The notes under the pieces: model-generated | What the model saw: only the letters and a program-made list of their open reading frames with translations | Databases searched by the model: none | Told to the model about the DNA's origin: nothing | In this document: positions 20,285 through 30,438 of the stretch, in pieces | Numbering within the stretch: the first letter of the stretch is position 1 | Layout: each line of letters starts with the position of its first letter | Program-made: the position numbers and the translations under genes | Source of the DNA: Pseudorhodobacter aquimaris | GTDB taxonomy: Bacteria; Pseudomonadota; Alphaproteobacteria; Rhodobacterales; Rhodobacteraceae | Reading direction: 5' to 3' | DNA: 64,000 nucleotides | Assembly (NCBI RefSeq): GCF_001202025.1 | Contig: NZ_LGHS01000052.1 | Span: forward strand, 69,501-133,500

Positions 20285-20734
20285 ATGAACCGAGTAATCC
20301 TTGCCGCAGCAGTTGCGCTGTGCACCGTCCCCCTGCATGCCGAAGAAGTCGGAGAGGTTGGCGTGGATTGGTTCGGCAATGACATCATCATCGAAAGCAT
20401 CCGTGACCCCAAGGTAAAGGGCGTAACCTGCCATCTTGCCTATTTCGACCGCGGCATCATTGACCGTTTACAACAGGGCAACTGGTTTGAGGATCCCTCA
20501 AACTCTTCCATCGCCTGCACGCAAACCGGCCCGATCGAATTGGGCGATATCAAACGTGGCAAAGGCGGCGAGGAAGTGTTTCGTGAAAGCCAGTCCATCA
20601 TCCTCAAATCGATCAAGGTCACGCGGGTCTTTGACGAGGCGAACAATACGCTGATCTATCTCGCACATGGCAGCGAAGTGAGCAAAGGCTCGGCGAAAAC
20701 CTCGCTTTCAACGATCCCGCTCTATCAACCCTAA
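20285..20734 (+). CDS. creA: CreA family periplasmic protein
   Basis: 149 residues with a signal peptide (NRVILAAAVALCTVPLHA) and a mature start EEVGEVGVDWFGNDI. The stretch KVKGVTCHLAYFDRG, with SSIACTQTGP and a pair of cysteines, is the CreA family pattern. CreA function is not settled even in E. coli. A GGAGAG lies just before the ATG. Its 3' end overlaps that of the convergent xthA by 4 bases. Confidence 0.9.
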   Translation: MNRVILAAAVALCTVPLHAEEVGEVGVDWFGNDIIIESIRDPKVKGVTCHLAYFDRGIIDRLQQGNWFEDPSNSSIACTQTGPIELGDIKRGKGGEEVFRESQSIILKSIKVTRVFDEANNTLIYLAHGSEVSKGSAKTSLSTIPLYQP

Positions 20735-21519
20735 AGGTCAAAACTCGCAAAGACCGGAACGTGGTCGCTTGGCTTTTCCCAGCCGCGAACGGGGCGCAGG
20801 ATGCGGCTTGAATGGGCAGATTTGGCAATATCGCCAGTGGCCCAGATATGGTCCAAACGACGGCCCTTATCGGCGGCGTCCCAATCTTTGGCGCGGTAGG
20901 ACCACCAACTATAGAGCAGACCTTCGGGGATATCGGCGCGGGTGACATCTGTCCAATCGCCCGCCTCCATCACCTGATGGAAGTGGTCCACCTCAACCGG
21001 CGTGTGGCTGACGATCTTCAACAGCTTCTTGTGGCTCCAGACGTCATCCTCACGCGGGGCGATATTCAGATCACCCACCAAGATCGCGTTATCGGGCTTT
21101 TCCCAGCGGAACCAGTCGCGCATCTCGGTCAGGTAATCCAGCTTTTGGCCGAATTTTTCGTTCAGCGTCCGGTCGGGGATGTCGCCGCCCGCAGGCACAT
21201 AGCAGTTGTGGATGGTCACGCCGTTTTCCAGCCGCGCCGCCACATGGCGCGCCTGCCCCAACTGTGCGAAATCCTTCTCACCAGCATCCACTATCGGCAG
21301 CTTTGACAAAATCGCCACGCCGTTATAGCCCTTTTGCCCCCGCGCCACCATGTAGCGGTAACCAAGCGCCTGAAACTGCTCCACCGGAATCTTCTCAACC
21401 GGGCTTTTGCATTCCTGCAAACACAGAATGTCGGGCGCCTCATCGGTCAATAATTGCGCGACAAGGTTTTCACGCAGACGGACGGAATTGATATTCCAGG
21501 TGGCAAGGGTAAAGGTCAT
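20731..21519 (-). CDS. xthA: Exodeoxyribonuclease III
   Basis: 262 residues, the usual size. It acts in base-excision repair as an AP endonuclease and 3' exonuclease. The family order is clear: LATWNINSVRLR, CLQECKS (metal-binding Glu), NCYVPAGGD, LVGDLNIAPREDDVW, RRLDHIWAT and the final KPSDHVPVFASF with the catalytic His. Cytosolic; no metal-site residue looks missing. Convergent with creA. Confidence 0.95.
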   Translation of the reverse strand: MTFTLATWNINSVRLRENLVAQLLTDEAPDILCLQECKSPVEKIPVEQFQALGYRYMVARGQKGYNGVAILSKLPIVDAGEKDFAQLGQARHVAARLENGVTIHNCYVPAGGDIPDRTLNEKFGQKLDYLTEMRDWFRWEKPDNAILVGDLNIAPREDDVWSHKKLLKIVSHTPVEVDHFHQVMEAGDWTDVTRADIPEGLLYSWWSYRAKDWDAADKGRRLDHIWATGDIAKSAHSSRILRPVRGWEKPSDHVPVFASFDL

Positions 21520-21606
21520 CCGGTTCTCTCCTGCTGCGGGTTGGGGGCACCGTAAGGTGCGGGCGCAATACCCTCAACCCCTCTTGGCACCAGCGCGCCA
21601 CAGGAC

Positions 21607-21633
21607 AAAAAAAGACCGGGCACAAGGCCCGGC
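21607..21633 (-). terminator. Rho-independent terminator downstream of the response regulator gene
   Basis: On the minus strand CCGGGC-CTTGT-GCCCGG is followed by TCTTTTTTT. It is about 130 bases past the response regulator stop and upstream of xthA. The rest of the 246-base gap 21520-21765 shows nothing else convincing. Confidence 0.75.
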
Positions 21634-21765
21634 CAAGGTCCAACAGGGAGGATGTCACGCCATAACCCCGGCGCGACGAGGGGAATCAAAACTGGTACAA
21701 CCTGTATACGCTATAAACGGGCATTAACCATGTTATACCTGTCGATTTAGACAGTACTATGGCAG

Positions 21766-22452
21766 TCAGGCAACAAGCCTGTAGCCGCCCGACTCTGTCA
21801 CCAACAACCGTGCATTGGATGGATCAGGTTCAATCTTTTGGCGCAGGCGGTAGATATGGGTCTCTAGCGTGTGGGTTGTAACCCCGGCGTTATAGCCCCA
21901 GACCTCATGCAACAGCACATCCCGCGCAACCACGGACGACCCCGCACGATAGAGGAACTTCAAGATATTGGTTTCCTTTTCCGTCAGCCGGATCTTCTTT
22001 TCCTTGTCATCCAGTAACAGCTTTTGTGCGGGCTTGAATGTATATGGGCCAAGCTGAAAAACCGCATCCTCGGATTGTTCATGCTGGCGCAACTGCGCAC
22101 GAATACGCGCCAAAAGCACCGGAAACTTGAACGGCTTGCTGATATAATCATTGGCACCGGCATCAAGGCCAAGAATCGTGTCGGCATCGGTATCATGGCC
22201 GGTCAGCATAAGGATCGGGCTTTTAACACCGGCCTTACGCATCCTGCGGCACAGCTCCCGCCCATCTGTATCGGGCAGGCCCACATCCAGAATGATCATG
22301 TCATAGAATGTGGCTTTTGCCTTATCCATTCCATCGGCACCCGTTGCTGCCTCAAAGACATCGAATTCCTCAGACATGACCAGCTGTTCGCTTAACGCTT
22401 CGCGCAGGTCATCATCATCATCGACCAACAAGATCTTTCGCAATTGTGCCAT
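21766..22452 (-). CDS. OmpR/PhoB-type response regulator
   Basis: 228 residues from [20 protein letters not shown], with GGAGAA upstream. Receiver domain about residues 5-122: acidic cluster VDDDDD, phospho-accepting Asp in [13 protein letters not shown], Thr in MLTGHD, and Lys in DYISKPF. The C-terminal winged helix (about 130-226) ends [13 protein letters not shown]. No histidine kinase is adjacent, so its partner is elsewhere. It diverges from ribA. The target is unknown. Confidence 0.93.
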   Translation of the reverse strand: MAQLRKILLVDDDDDLREALSEQLVMSEEFDVFEAATGADGMDKAKATFYDMIILDVGLPDTDGRELCRRMRKAGVKSPILMLTGHDTDADTILGLDAGANDYISKPFKFPVLLARIRAQLRQHEQSEDAVFQLGPYTFKPAQKLLLDDKEKKIRLTEKETNILKFLYRAGSSVVARDVLLHEVWGYNAGVTTHTLETHIYRLRQKIEPDPSNARLLVTESGGYRLVA

Positions 22453-22609
22453 ATCATTCTCCTCTGTGTTGTTTGAACAGATGCGTGCGACGCACGGTTT
22501 CGACAAGATATGCGTCAAACTTCTCACGCTGACGTGTCAGTTTCAGGGGATATGTTTCAATTTCCCCGCGCTGCGGTTACATCAAAGCAGAGCAAACAAG
22601 GAGCGCGCC

Positions 22610-23686
22610 ATGTGGCTGGGCCTGTCAATCGTCGAACAACTGACCCGCGCGCGGGGGGATTTGCGCATGGGTGTGCCGGTGATGCTGACAGGGCAAAGCA
22701 CCCTTCTTGTCGTCGCGATCGAAGCATTGAACGAGGAACGGCTCACCGCGCTGCGCAGTCTTGGGCCATTACAGCTGGTGCTGACCGCGCGGCGGGCCGA
22801 GACCCTGAAGATCCCTGTTTATGACGGCGATCTGGTCCGGCTTGCGGTGCCCGACGATGCGGGTATGACGTGGCTGCGTGCGATGGCCGATCCAGCCGAT
22901 GATCTGCGCATCCCGATGAAGGGCCCGTTCCAAACCCTGCGCAGCGGCACCGCCGAGCTGCACCGCGCAGCGATCCAGCTTGTGAAATCCGCCGCGCTGT
23001 TACCGGCCGTTCTGGCCGTGCAGGTGCCACCGGATATGCCCACCGCCGGCCTAACCCGCCTGTCCCTGCCCGCGATCCTGCCGGAGCTGGAGCGCGCCTC
23101 ACCTCTGCATCCGGTCAGCGCGGCACGCTTGCCCATGGCGGCGGCGGGGGCCGGCCGCGTGCATGTTTTACGCCCCGAGGACGGCGGCCCCGAACATTAC
23201 GCGATTGAGGTCGGCCGCCCCGACCGCTCTGCTCCGGTTCTGGCGCGCCTGCATTCTGCCTGCTTTACCGGCGACGTTCTGGGCAGTTTGAAGTGCGACT
23301 GTGGCCCACAGCTTCATGCCGCTCTGGCCCAGATGGGGGCGGCCAGTTCAGGTGTGCTTTTATACCTGAACCAGGAGGGGCGCGGGATCGGGCTTGCCAA
23401 TAAGATGCGCGCCTATTCCCTGCAAGATCAAGGGTTTGACACCGTAGAGGCCAATCACCGGCTGGGCTTTGAGGACGACGAACGCGATTTTCGTCTTGGG
23501 GCCGATATCCTGCGTGGGCTTGGCTTTTCCGCCGTTCGCCTGCTGACAAATAACCCCGCCAAGATCGCGATGATGGAGGCGAATGGAATCACCGTAACCG
23601 AACGGGTGCCGCTGCTTGTCGGGAAAACCGAGCAAAACGCGGGCTATCTGGCGACCAAAGCCGCTAAATCGGGCCATTTGATATGA
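22610..23686 (+). CDS. ribA: GTP cyclohydrolase II with N-terminal extension domain
   Basis: 358 residues from [16 protein letters not shown], with AAGGAG six bases before the ATG. The C-terminal half is RibA: zinc-binding Cys residues in [23 protein letters not shown]-binding [19 protein letters not shown], and LLTNNPAKI. It opens GTP to the first pyrimidine of riboflavin synthesis. The N-terminal 150 residues lack the DHBP-synthase active-site pattern and look like a degenerate or unrelated domain, as in several alphaproteobacterial RibA proteins. The stop overlaps the next start (ATGA). Confidence 0.9.
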   Translation: MWLGLSIVEQLTRARGDLRMGVPVMLTGQSTLLVVAIEALNEERLTALRSLGPLQLVLTARRAETLKIPVYDGDLVRLAVPDDAGMTWLRAMADPADDLRIPMKGPFQTLRSGTAELHRAAIQLVKSAALLPAVLAVQVPPDMPTAGLTRLSLPAILPELERASPLHPVSAARLPMAAAGAGRVHVLRPEDGGPEHYAIEVGRPDRSAPVLARLHSACFTGDVLGSLKCDCGPQLHAALAQMGAASSGVLLYLNQEGRGIGLANKMRAYSLQDQGFDTVEANHRLGFEDDERDFRLGADILRGLGFSAVRLLTNNPAKIAMMEANGITVTERVPLLVGKTEQNAGYLATKAAKSGHLI

Positions 23687-24186
23687 GCGTGGATGACCTT
23701 GTCCTGACGCCGTCGGGGGTTCGTTTTGCCGGTCGGCGTTTTCCCTGTTCCATCGGGCGCGGTGGGATAACGGCCAATAAGCGCGAAGGCGATGGGGCGA
23801 CCCCTGTGGGAACGCACCGGATTATGGGTATGTACTACCGGCCGGACCGCTTGCACGGCGCGGATTTACCCGATTGGGCGCGGCCCATACGGCTGGGGGA
23901 TCTGTGGTCGGATGATGTGCGCGATGCGGAATACAATCATCTTGTGCGCACGCCGCATCGGTTCAGCCATGAGGACATGCGCCGCGCCGATCCGCTTTAT
24001 GATCTGGTGATGATCACCGATTGGAACTGGCCCGATGCGGTGCCCGGGCGGGGATCGGCGATCTTTTTGCACCAATGGCGGCGAATGGGCTATCCGACGG
24101 CGGGCTGTGTGGCCTTTGCGCGGGCGGATCTGTTGTGGATTGCCGCGCGGGTGCGGTTGGGCACACGGCTGATCGTGCGGAAATAG
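23683..24186 (+). CDS. L,D-transpeptidase (YkuD-type) family protein
   Basis: 167 residues. The catalytic pattern is present: His in AIFLHQW, then [12 protein letters not shown] with the nucleophile Cys and the following Arg. The start contains the family run [21 protein letters not shown]. Such enzymes cross-link peptidoglycan or attach lipoprotein, but no signal peptide or membrane anchor is visible here, so export must be by another route or the protein acts inside. Coupled to ribA by a 4-base overlap. Confidence 0.85.
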   Translation: MSVDDLVLTPSGVRFAGRRFPCSIGRGGITANKREGDGATPVGTHRIMGMYYRPDRLHGADLPDWARPIRLGDLWSDDVRDAEYNHLVRTPHRFSHEDMRRADPLYDLVMITDWNWPDAVPGRGSAIFLHQWRRMGYPTAGCVAFARADLLWIAARVRLGTRLIVRK

Positions 24187-24189
24187 CCC

Positions 24190-24843
24190 CTATGAGTAAT
24201 CCCGCGCCCCGAAAATAGCCGACCCAACCCGGATATGGGTCGCCCCGGCGGCAATGGCCGCCTCAAAATCGCTGCTCATCCCCATGGAAAGGCCGGTCAA
24301 GCCATTGCGGGCGGCCAATGTGGCAAGGGCGTTGAAATGGGGTGTGCTGTCCTCTCCTTCCGGCGGGATGCACATCAAACCCACAACGGGCAGGTCAAGC
24401 CCGCTGGCCGTGGCGATAAAGGCATCGGCATCATCGGGCAAAACACCGGCTTTTTGTGGCTCTGCCCCCGTGTTGATCTGGATGAACAGCTTGGGACACT
24501 GACCACGTTGCTGTGCCAGATTGGCCAGCTTTTTTGCCAGGGACGGCCGGTCAAGCGTGTGGATCGCATCAAAAAGATCCATCGCCAGCTTGGCCTTATT
24601 GCTTTGCAAGGGGCCGATCATATGCACGTCAAGCGGGCCGAACTCAGCGCGCAGGTCGGGCCATTTGCCTTGCGCCTCTTGCACATAGTTTTCCCCGAAC
24701 ACCTTTTGCCCTTCGGCCAGAACCGCGCGTACGCGGTCAAGTGGCTGAACCTTGGAGACAGCAATCAAGGTTACATCCGCAGGATTACGGTCGGCGGATT
24801 TACAGGCAGAAATCAAACGGGCTTGGATGGCAGAAAGGGACAT
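24190..24843 (-). CDS. YggS/PROSC family pyridoxal phosphate homeostasis protein
   Basis: 217 residues. The PLP lysine is in TLIAVSKVQPLDRV, followed by FGENYVQEAQGKWPDL, the MIGPLQSNKAK segment, QINTGAEPQKAG and the phosphate-binding LSMGMSSDFEAAIAAGATHIRVGSAIFG. Family members hold PLP without a known reaction and keep amino acid pools in balance. It converges on the L,D-transpeptidase gene with a 3-base gap. Confidence 0.94.
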   Translation of the reverse strand: MSLSAIQARLISACKSADRNPADVTLIAVSKVQPLDRVRAVLAEGQKVFGENYVQEAQGKWPDLRAEFGPLDVHMIGPLQSNKAKLAMDLFDAIHTLDRPSLAKKLANLAQQRGQCPKLFIQINTGAEPQKAGVLPDDADAFIATASGLDLPVVGLMCIPPEGEDSTPHFNALATLAARNGLTGLSMGMSSDFEAAIAAGATHIRVGSAIFGARDYS

Positions 24844-24881
24844 GATGGCGGCCTTTGACGGGTTTTCAGTATATTAGCCAA

Positions 24882-25238
24882 TCAATAGCCCAGCTTGCAA
24901 CATGGCGCATCCGAGATCGTGGGTCCCTGCAAGGATGTCACAGCGCTTTTGACGCCGCTGCCTGCACGCAGATCGTGCCCACCCGAGGAAATATAGATCT
25001 GCGCGCGGGGATCATCGTCAAGGTTAAAGTTGCTGACATCGATATCCATGATCACGCCGTATTCCAGCCCGCCATCGGTGGTCCCGTAAGCATGGGCGGT
25101 CATTTGCGCGCCGCTTAGGGCCGCCAAGTCCTGACCGTCAAAGACAAGGCCCATCTTGGCCTCACCCGACAGTTTCATCTCTGCCATGGCGGGGGTGGCG
25201 AGCAGGGCAAGGATTGCTGCAAGGGTGGTGAAGTTCAT
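24882..25238 (-). CDS. Short porin-like exported protein
   Basis: 118 residues with a signal peptide (NFTTLAAILALLATPAMA). The mature start EMKLSGEAKMGLVFDG and the TDGGLEYGVIMDIDVS segment line up with the first part of the neighbouring full porin (DIAMSGIAKAGLQYN, TDGGLQFGFNTNI). The remainder stops where the porin would go on for about 200 more residues, and the C-terminus ends in Tyr, not Phe. It contains a CC pair near the end. It may be a truncated paralogue or a small strand-rich outer-membrane protein; it cannot form a full barrel alone. Confidence 0.6.
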   Translation of the reverse strand: MNFTTLAAILALLATPAMAEMKLSGEAKMGLVFDGQDLAALSGAQMTAHAYGTTDGGLEYGVIMDIDVSNFNLDDDPRAQIYISSGGHDLRAGSGVKSAVTSLQGPTISDAPCCKLGY

Positions 25239-25340
25239 GGCTTGCGCCTTTTATCCGGTATCTGCGTTTTACGATGCCGCAAGGGGGGCGAATTGGCAAG
25301 CCGGTGCCTTGGTTCGAGTAGCGGCTGACAAAGCCTGTCG

Positions 25341-25376
25341 CAGAAAAGAAAAGAGCGGGCACAAGGCCCGCTCTTT
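25341..25376 (-). terminator. Rho-independent terminator of the porin gene
   Basis: AAAGAGCGGGC and GCCCGCTCTTT form an 11-bp stem around CTTGT, followed on the minus strand by TCTTTTCTG. The core GGGC-CTTGT-GCCC is shared with the terminator at 21607-21633. Confidence 0.85.
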
Positions 25377-25398
25377 CCCCATAAACTAATCGGTTAGA

Positions 25399-26361
25399 TT
25401 AGAATGTGAAGGTTACGCCGAAGTCAGCGCGTGTTTCTTTGTCGTCAGCACCAACTTTGGTACCCTGGTTTTCGTCGCCAAGGGATTTAACCTGTGCGAG
25501 ACCACCGTGTACGGAAGCACCGCCACCGAGGTCGTAAGCAGCGCCGATACCAACCGAAGTCTGGTCGTTCAGGCCCGAAGCGCCGTCAAAGTCAGCTTTG
25601 CCAAGACCCAAGGACAATGTCAGTGCGTCCATGGTGTAAGAAGCGTTCAGACCGTATGCTTTTGCATCATAGTCAGTACCACCGATGGAGTGCTCTGCGT
25701 CCGAGTAGAGAGCAGCAACTTTAACGCCGGAGAATGTAGCGCCAGCAAATACGGAGATAACTTCTGCATTTTCTGCGCCGATGTTGTGGTCAGCATAGCC
25801 GAGACCAACATATGCGTCGCTGAAGTTGTACTTGATGCCAGCTGCATAGCTGTCAACGTCGTCAGCTGCGTGGCTGCCGGAAGCCAACTGGCCGGACAGG
25901 GAGAATGTCAGGGCGCCAGTTGCGTATGTGTAGTTTACGTTATGGCTCAGGTCGCGGCCATAGAGGTCTTCCAGCTCGTCGCCAACCAGGGCTTCTGCAA
26001 CGTCATCAACGTCCAGACCATCCCAGCCGATGTCGGACAGGCCAGCAACTTCGTCAGCTTCAGCAACGGAACCGAAGGACAGTTTGCCGAATGCGCCGGA
26101 CAAGAACACAGTGGTGTCGTCGTTGTCGACGGTGCCGTTGTTTTCGATGAGGATGTTGGTGTTGAAGCCGAACTGCAGGCCACCATCGGTTTCGCCAGTG
26201 CCGTCAACGATCAACTGTACTTCGTTGTGCACTTTCGTGTTTTCGTCGCCTTCGCTGTTGTACTGCAAACCAGCTTTTGCAATCCCGGACATTGCAATGT
26301 CTGCCTGGGCCAGGCCAGCAGTTGCGATGAGTGCGGTTGTCGCGATAAGAAATTTTTTCAT
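25399..26361 (-). CDS. Outer-membrane porin
   Basis: 320 residues. A signal peptide (KKFLIATTALIATAGLAQA) precedes DIAMSGIAKAGLQYN. The rest is a run of short amphipathic strands rich in Gly, Asp and aromatic residues, ending in FGVTFTF with a C-terminal Phe, the signal for outer-membrane assembly. This is the general-porin family of Rhodobacter type, a passive channel for small solutes. GGGAAGACG lies before the ATG. Its codon choice is strongly biased, as expected for an abundant protein. It has a strong terminator. Confidence 0.93.
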   Translation of the reverse strand: MKKFLIATTALIATAGLAQADIAMSGIAKAGLQYNSEGDENTKVHNEVQLIVDGTGETDGGLQFGFNTNILIENNGTVDNDDTTVFLSGAFGKLSFGSVAEADEVAGLSDIGWDGLDVDDVAEALVGDELEDLYGRDLSHNVNYTYATGALTFSLSGQLASGSHAADDVDSYAAGIKYNFSDAYVGLGYADHNIGAENAEVISVFAGATFSGVKVAALYSDAEHSIGGTDYDAKAYGLNASYTMDALTLSLGLGKADFDGASGLNDQTSVGIGAAYDLGGGASVHGGLAQVKSLGDENQGTKVGADDKETRADFGVTFTF

Positions 26362-26678
26362 CGTCTTCCCTCGTGTGTTTTAAAGGTGCTGCCCAACTCG
26401 GGGAAATCCAAACTGGGTATGCATGCTTCATCACTGTTTCCCGCCCTTTTTGCAACGCTGACCAGCGGCGCGGCGGGAAACACGTGTCTTGTGGTGCGCC
26501 AATGCCACAGTTGATGCATCTGGCGGCCGGATTCGGGCGGGATTGCGGGGGGTAACTGCCCTTGATCGCCCGATTGGACGGATTCGGGCCAAGGGGCGCG
26601 ACCATGCCCTGCTGCCTACGATTCTATGGTTTTGGGCCTATGGGCCTGTGGGTTGCGGGGCCGGGGATTGCGGGGGGT
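26362..26678. other. Intergenic region between the porin and DUF3576 genes
   Basis: No convincing gene. It holds the porin leader on the minus strand and, in the right half, G-rich plus-strand sequence. The only clear signal in the whole gap to 26780 is the promoter at 26679-26707. Confidence 0.5.
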
Positions 26679-26707
26679 TTGCGCCTCTTTCGTGCGCGCC
26701 CTATAAT
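26679..26707 (+). promoter_or_regulatory. Sigma-70-type promoter of the DUF3576-leuS block
   Basis: TTGCGC (26679-26684) and a consensus TATAAT (26702-26707) are 17 bases apart, 73 bases before the start of the DUF3576 gene. Confidence 0.65.
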
Positions 26708-26780
26708 AGATGCGTTGAAACCCCTTGTTCCAAAGGGGGCGCTAAGCTAGACAAACGGCAAGCAGAGCCGGGAGATCCGT

Positions 26781-27317
26781 ATGAGCCTTTTTCTTCTTCG
26801 CGCCACAGTGATGGCTGTGACGGTCGTAGCAACCGCCTCTTGTGGCGGTGGGTTCATGGGTGGCCCCAGTGATCCCGAAGCGGTTCGTGAAGCCGCACAG
26901 CGCAACAACGATGCCGAATACAACATGCGCGCAGAGCAGGACGACCTGCTAAAGGTGGGCAAGGAGCGGGGTGGAACCGTCTGGGACCTGTTCCGCAATG
27001 CCGATGATCCGAACACCACGGTTGAGGTGAACAAATACATCTGGAACGCCTCGCTGGATATTCTGAACTTCTTGCCGGTTCAGACGGTTGATCCGTTTAC
27101 CGGCGTGATCGTGACCGGATACGGTGTGCCACCGGGGGGCGGGCGTGCCTATCGCGCCACGGTCTATGTACAGGATCCGGCACTTGATGCGCGGTCGTTG
27201 AAGCTGTCGCTGCAAACGCGCGGCGGGGCTTCGGTCAGCCGTGATACCCAGCGCGCCGTTGAGGATGCGATCCTGACCCGTGCGCGGCAGCTGCGGATTC
27301 AGGATAGCAAGCTTTAA
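26781..27317 (+). CDS. DUF3576 lipoprotein-like protein
   Basis: 178 residues with a hydrophobic N-terminus leading to TVVATASCGGG, a likely lipidation cysteine (the box is ATASC). The core with VWDLFRNADDPNTTVEVNKYIW, ASLDILNFLPVQTVDPFTGV and ITGYG-like TGYGVPP is DUF3576. In this bacterial group it usually sits just before leuS, lptE and holA, as here. Probably anchored in the periplasm; role unknown. GGGAGA precedes the ATG. Confidence 0.9.
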   Translation: MSLFLLRATVMAVTVVATASCGGGFMGGPSDPEAVREAAQRNNDAEYNMRAEQDDLLKVGKERGGTVWDLFRNADDPNTTVEVNKYIWNASLDILNFLPVQTVDPFTGVIVTGYGVPPGGGRAYRATVYVQDPALDARSLKLSLQTRGGASVSRDTQRAVEDAILTRARQLRIQDSKL

Positions 27318-27410
27318 CCTCGCGCGAATTGGGCATTACGGCTGGACGTTACAGGGCCTTGTGGGTTAACTGCACGGGATATTTGATCCCCTGCTAAGAG
27401 GCCCGCCGTC

Positions 27411-29963
27411 ATGCCCTATGATCCCGCTGTTATTGAATCCCGTTGGCAAAAGGCCTGGGCTGATGCGGGCGTGTTCACCGCAAAGCACGACACCAGCCGA
27501 CCCAAGTATTATGTGCTGGAGATGTTCCCCTATCCATCGGGGCGCATCCACATGGGCCATGTGCGCAACTATACCATGGGCGATGTTGTCGCGCGGTATA
27601 AAGGGTCGTGCGGGTTCAGCGTGCTGCATCCGATGGGCTGGGATGCCTTTGGGATGCCGGCCGAAAACGCCGCGATGGAGCGGGGCGGCCACCCCAAGGA
27701 CTGGACCTACGGCAATATCGCGGACATGCGCGGGCAGATGCAGCCTCTTGGCCTGTCGATCGACTGGAGCCGGGAATTCGCGACCTGTGATGTCGAATAC
27801 TACGGCCAGCAGCAGGCGATGTTCATAGACATGATGGAAAAGGGCTTGGTTTACCGCAAGAATGCCGTGGTGAACTGGGACCCTGTGGATATGACCGTGC
27901 TTGCCAATGAGCAGGTGATCGACGGCAAAGGCTGGCGTTCGGGGGCTGTGGTGGAACGGCGTGAACTGACGCAGTGGTTTTTCAAAATCTCGGATTATTC
28001 CGCCGAATTGCTTGAGGCGTTGGACGGGCTGGAAAACTGGCCAGACAAGGTGCGCCTGATGCAGGCAAACTGGATCGGGCAATCGCGCGGGTTGCAATTT
28101 GCCTTTTCCACCGTGGATGCGCCTGACGGTTTTGATCGTCTGGATGTTTACACAACGCGGCCCGATACATTGCTGGGCGCGTCTTTTGCGGCGATCTCTG
28201 CCGATCACCCCCTGGCCAAACATCTGGAACGCCATTCCCCCGAGGTTGCTACATTCGTCAAGGAATGTCGCAAGATCGGCACCTCAGAGGAAGCCTTGGA
28301 AAAGGCAGAAAAGCGCGGGCTTGATACCGGCGTGCGGGTACGTCACCCCTTTGATACCGCGGTGGAGTTGCCGGTCTATATCGCGAACTTTGTGTTGATG
28401 GACTATGGCACCGGCGCGATCTTTGGCTGCCCCGCGCATGACCCGCGTGATTTTGAGTTTGCGACCAAATACGGCCTGCCGATTCCCCCCGTCTTTGTTC
28501 CCGAGGGCACCGAGGAAGAGGCGTTGACCGAGGCCTTCGTGCCGATGAAGTCCGAACCCGTCCGCTATATCCGCGGCTTTGCGGGCAAAGAGGTGCAGAC
28601 CGGCGCCGATGCGGTCGATGCGGCCATTGATTTTTGCGAATCCAAAGGCGTGGGGCGCGGCGTTACCAATTACCGTCTGCGCGATTGGGGCGTCTCTCGT
28701 CAGCGCTATTGGGGGTGTCCGATCCCCGTGATCCATTGTGAGAAATGCGGCGTGGTGCCTGAGGCCAAGGAAAACCTGCCGGTTGAGTTGCCCTATGATG
28801 TGACCTTCGACATCCCCGGCAACCCGCTTGACCGGCACCCGACATGGCGCGATTGCTGCTGCCCGAAATGCGGGGCGGCGGCACGGCGGGAAACCGACAC
28901 GATGGATACCTTCGTGGACAGCTCTTGGTATTATGCGCGCTTTACCTCGCCGCACGCCGCAACGCCAACCGACCCGGCCGAGGCCGATTACTGGATGAAC
29001 GTCGACCAATATATCGGCGGGGTGGAACATGCGATTTTGCACCTGCTCTATTCGCGCTTCTTTGCACGGGCGATGCATAAGACCGGACATCTGCCTGCCA
29101 AGGCGATTGAACCGTTCAACGCGCTGTTCACCCAAGGTATGGTGACACATGAAACCTATGCCACAAAAGGGGCGGATGGCCGCCCGGTCTGGCAATTGCC
29201 CGAAGACGTAGAAAAAACCGACAAGGGCGCACATCTGAAAGACGGCACTCCGGTTGAGGTCGGCCCGATCATCAAGATGTCGAAGTCGAAAAAGAACGTG
29301 GTCGATCCGATGAATATCATCGCGACTTACGGGGCCGATACCGCGCGCTGGTTCGTAATGTCCGACAGCCCGCCCGAACGCGATGTGGAATGGACAGCCT
29401 CGGGCGCCGAGGCGACGGCGAAATACCTCAACCGTGTGTGGGTGTTGAGCGAACGGATCGCGCAAATGTCCGATGCGGCGGGCAAGGGCGATGACGATCT
29501 GCTGCGCGCCATGCACCGCATCGCACAGGATGTAACCCAAGCGATTGAGGGCTTTGCCTTCAACAAGGCGATTGCCAAGCTTTATGCGTTCACCAACACG
29601 CTGTCGAAATCAGGCGCGGGCAAGCCTGCGATGCAAGAGGCGATGCGCACCCTTGCGCAGCTGATGTCGCCCATGGTGCCGCATTTGGCCGAGGAAGTTT
29701 GGGCGCAACAAGGCGGCACCGGCTTGGTCGCAAAGGCCCCTTGGCCACAGCCCGACCCGGCAATGTTGGTGCAAGACACCGTCACTCTGCCGATCCAGAT
29801 CAACGGCAAACGGCGCGGAGAAATCACCGTGCCTGCCGATATGCCTGCATCCGAGATTGAAAAAAAGGTTCTGGCGGATGATGCTGTGGTAAGGTTCCTT
29901 GCAGGTCAGCCTGTAAAGAAACTGATCGTGGTGCCGGGGCGGATCGTCAATGTGGTTATCTAA
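27411..29963 (+). CDS. leuS: Leucine-tRNA ligase
   Basis: 850 residues, the normal size. A class I synthetase: the HIGH-type motif is HMGH in [13 protein letters not shown], and KMSKSKKN carries the KMSKS loop. Between them lie the CP1 editing domain ([12 protein letters not shown]-type segment followed by [16 protein letters not shown]) and zinc-binding cysteines ([18 protein letters not shown]). The C-terminal anticodon-binding helices end with [17 protein letters not shown]. The 3' end overlaps lptE by 14 bases. Confidence 0.97.
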   Translation: MPYDPAVIESRWQKAWADAGVFTAKHDTSRPKYYVLEMFPYPSGRIHMGHVRNYTMGDVVARYKGSCGFSVLHPMGWDAFGMPAENAAMERGGHPKDWTYGNIADMRGQMQPLGLSIDWSREFATCDVEYYGQQQAMFIDMMEKGLVYRKNAVVNWDPVDMTVLANEQVIDGKGWRSGAVVERRELTQWFFKISDYSAELLEALDGLENWPDKVRLMQANWIGQSRGLQFAFSTVDAPDGFDRLDVYTTRPDTLLGASFAAISADHPLAKHLERHSPEVATFVKECRKIGTSEEALEKAEKRGLDTGVRVRHPFDTAVELPVYIANFVLMDYGTGAIFGCPAHDPRDFEFATKYGLPIPPVFVPEGTEEEALTEAFVPMKSEPVRYIRGFAGKEVQTGADAVDAAIDFCESKGVGRGVTNYRLRDWGVSRQRYWGCPIPVIHCEKCGVVPEAKENLPVELPYDVTFDIPGNPLDRHPTWRDCCCPKCGAAARRETDTMDTFVDSSWYYARFTSPHAATPTDPAEADYWMNVDQYIGGVEHAILHLLYSRFFARAMHKTGHLPAKAIEPFNALFTQGMVTHETYATKGADGRPVWQLPEDVEKTDKGAHLKDGTPVEVGPIIKMSKSKKNVVDPMNIIATYGADTARWFVMSDSPPERDVEWTASGAEATAKYLNRVWVLSERIAQMSDAAGKGDDDLLRAMHRIAQDVTQAIEGFAFNKAIAKLYAFTNTLSKSGAGKPAMQEAMRTLAQLMSPMVPHLAEEVWAQQGGTGLVAKAPWPQPDPAMLVQDTVTLPIQINGKRRGEITVPADMPASEIEKKVLADDAVVRFLAGQPVKKLIVVPGRIVNVVI

Positions 29964-30438
29964 AGCACTTTTGTTTTGCGTTCTGGCCCTTGCGGCCTGC
30001 GGCTTTACCCCGGCCTATGCGCCGGGGGGGCCGGCCGCCAACCTGCAAAACGCGATTCTGGCGGATGAGCCGCGCGACAAACCCGCCTTTGATCTGGTCG
30101 AACGCCTCGAAGAGCGGCTTGGCCCCTCTGACGTGCCACGTTTTGCGCTATCTTATAAGATCAAGCTGGACAGTGACGGGGTGGGCATTTCGACCGATAA
30201 CGCCACCACCCGCTATCATCTGGTAGGCCGCGTGGATTGGCAGCTGACCGATCTGGCCAGCGGGGCGCAGGTTACGGGCGGACAAGCCAGAAGCTTTACC
30301 GCCTATTCGGCAACCGGATCGACCGTGGCCGGCTTGGCGGCCGAGGAAGACGCCTCCCTTCGTTTGATGCGCATTCTGGCGGATCAGATCGTCAGCCAGA
30401 TCCTCGCAACCTCGGCAAATTGGTCCGGCGCGCAATGA
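29950..30438 (+). CDS. lptE: LPS-assembly lipoprotein LptE
   Basis: 162 residues. The signal peptide ends in a lipobox LAAC followed by [10 protein letters not shown], the usual start for this family. The body is a small alpha/beta fold with [13 protein letters not shown] and VGRVDWQL. LptE plugs the LptD barrel that inserts lipopolysaccharide into the outer membrane. It overlaps leuS at its start and holA at its end (ATGA), a conserved order. Confidence 0.9.
   Translation: MWLSKALLFCVLALAACGFTPAYAPGGPAANLQNAILADEPRDKPAFDLVERLEERLGPSDVPRFALSYKIKLDSDGVGISTDNATTRYHLVGRVDWQLTDLASGAQVTGGQARSFTAYSATGSTVAGLAAEEDASLRLMRILADQIVSQILATSANWSGAQ

Noticed and set aside
25507-26514. 335-codon plus-strand frame opposite the porin gene
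   Set aside because: Valine- and cysteine-rich mirror of strongly biased porin codons; no ribosome site or domain.
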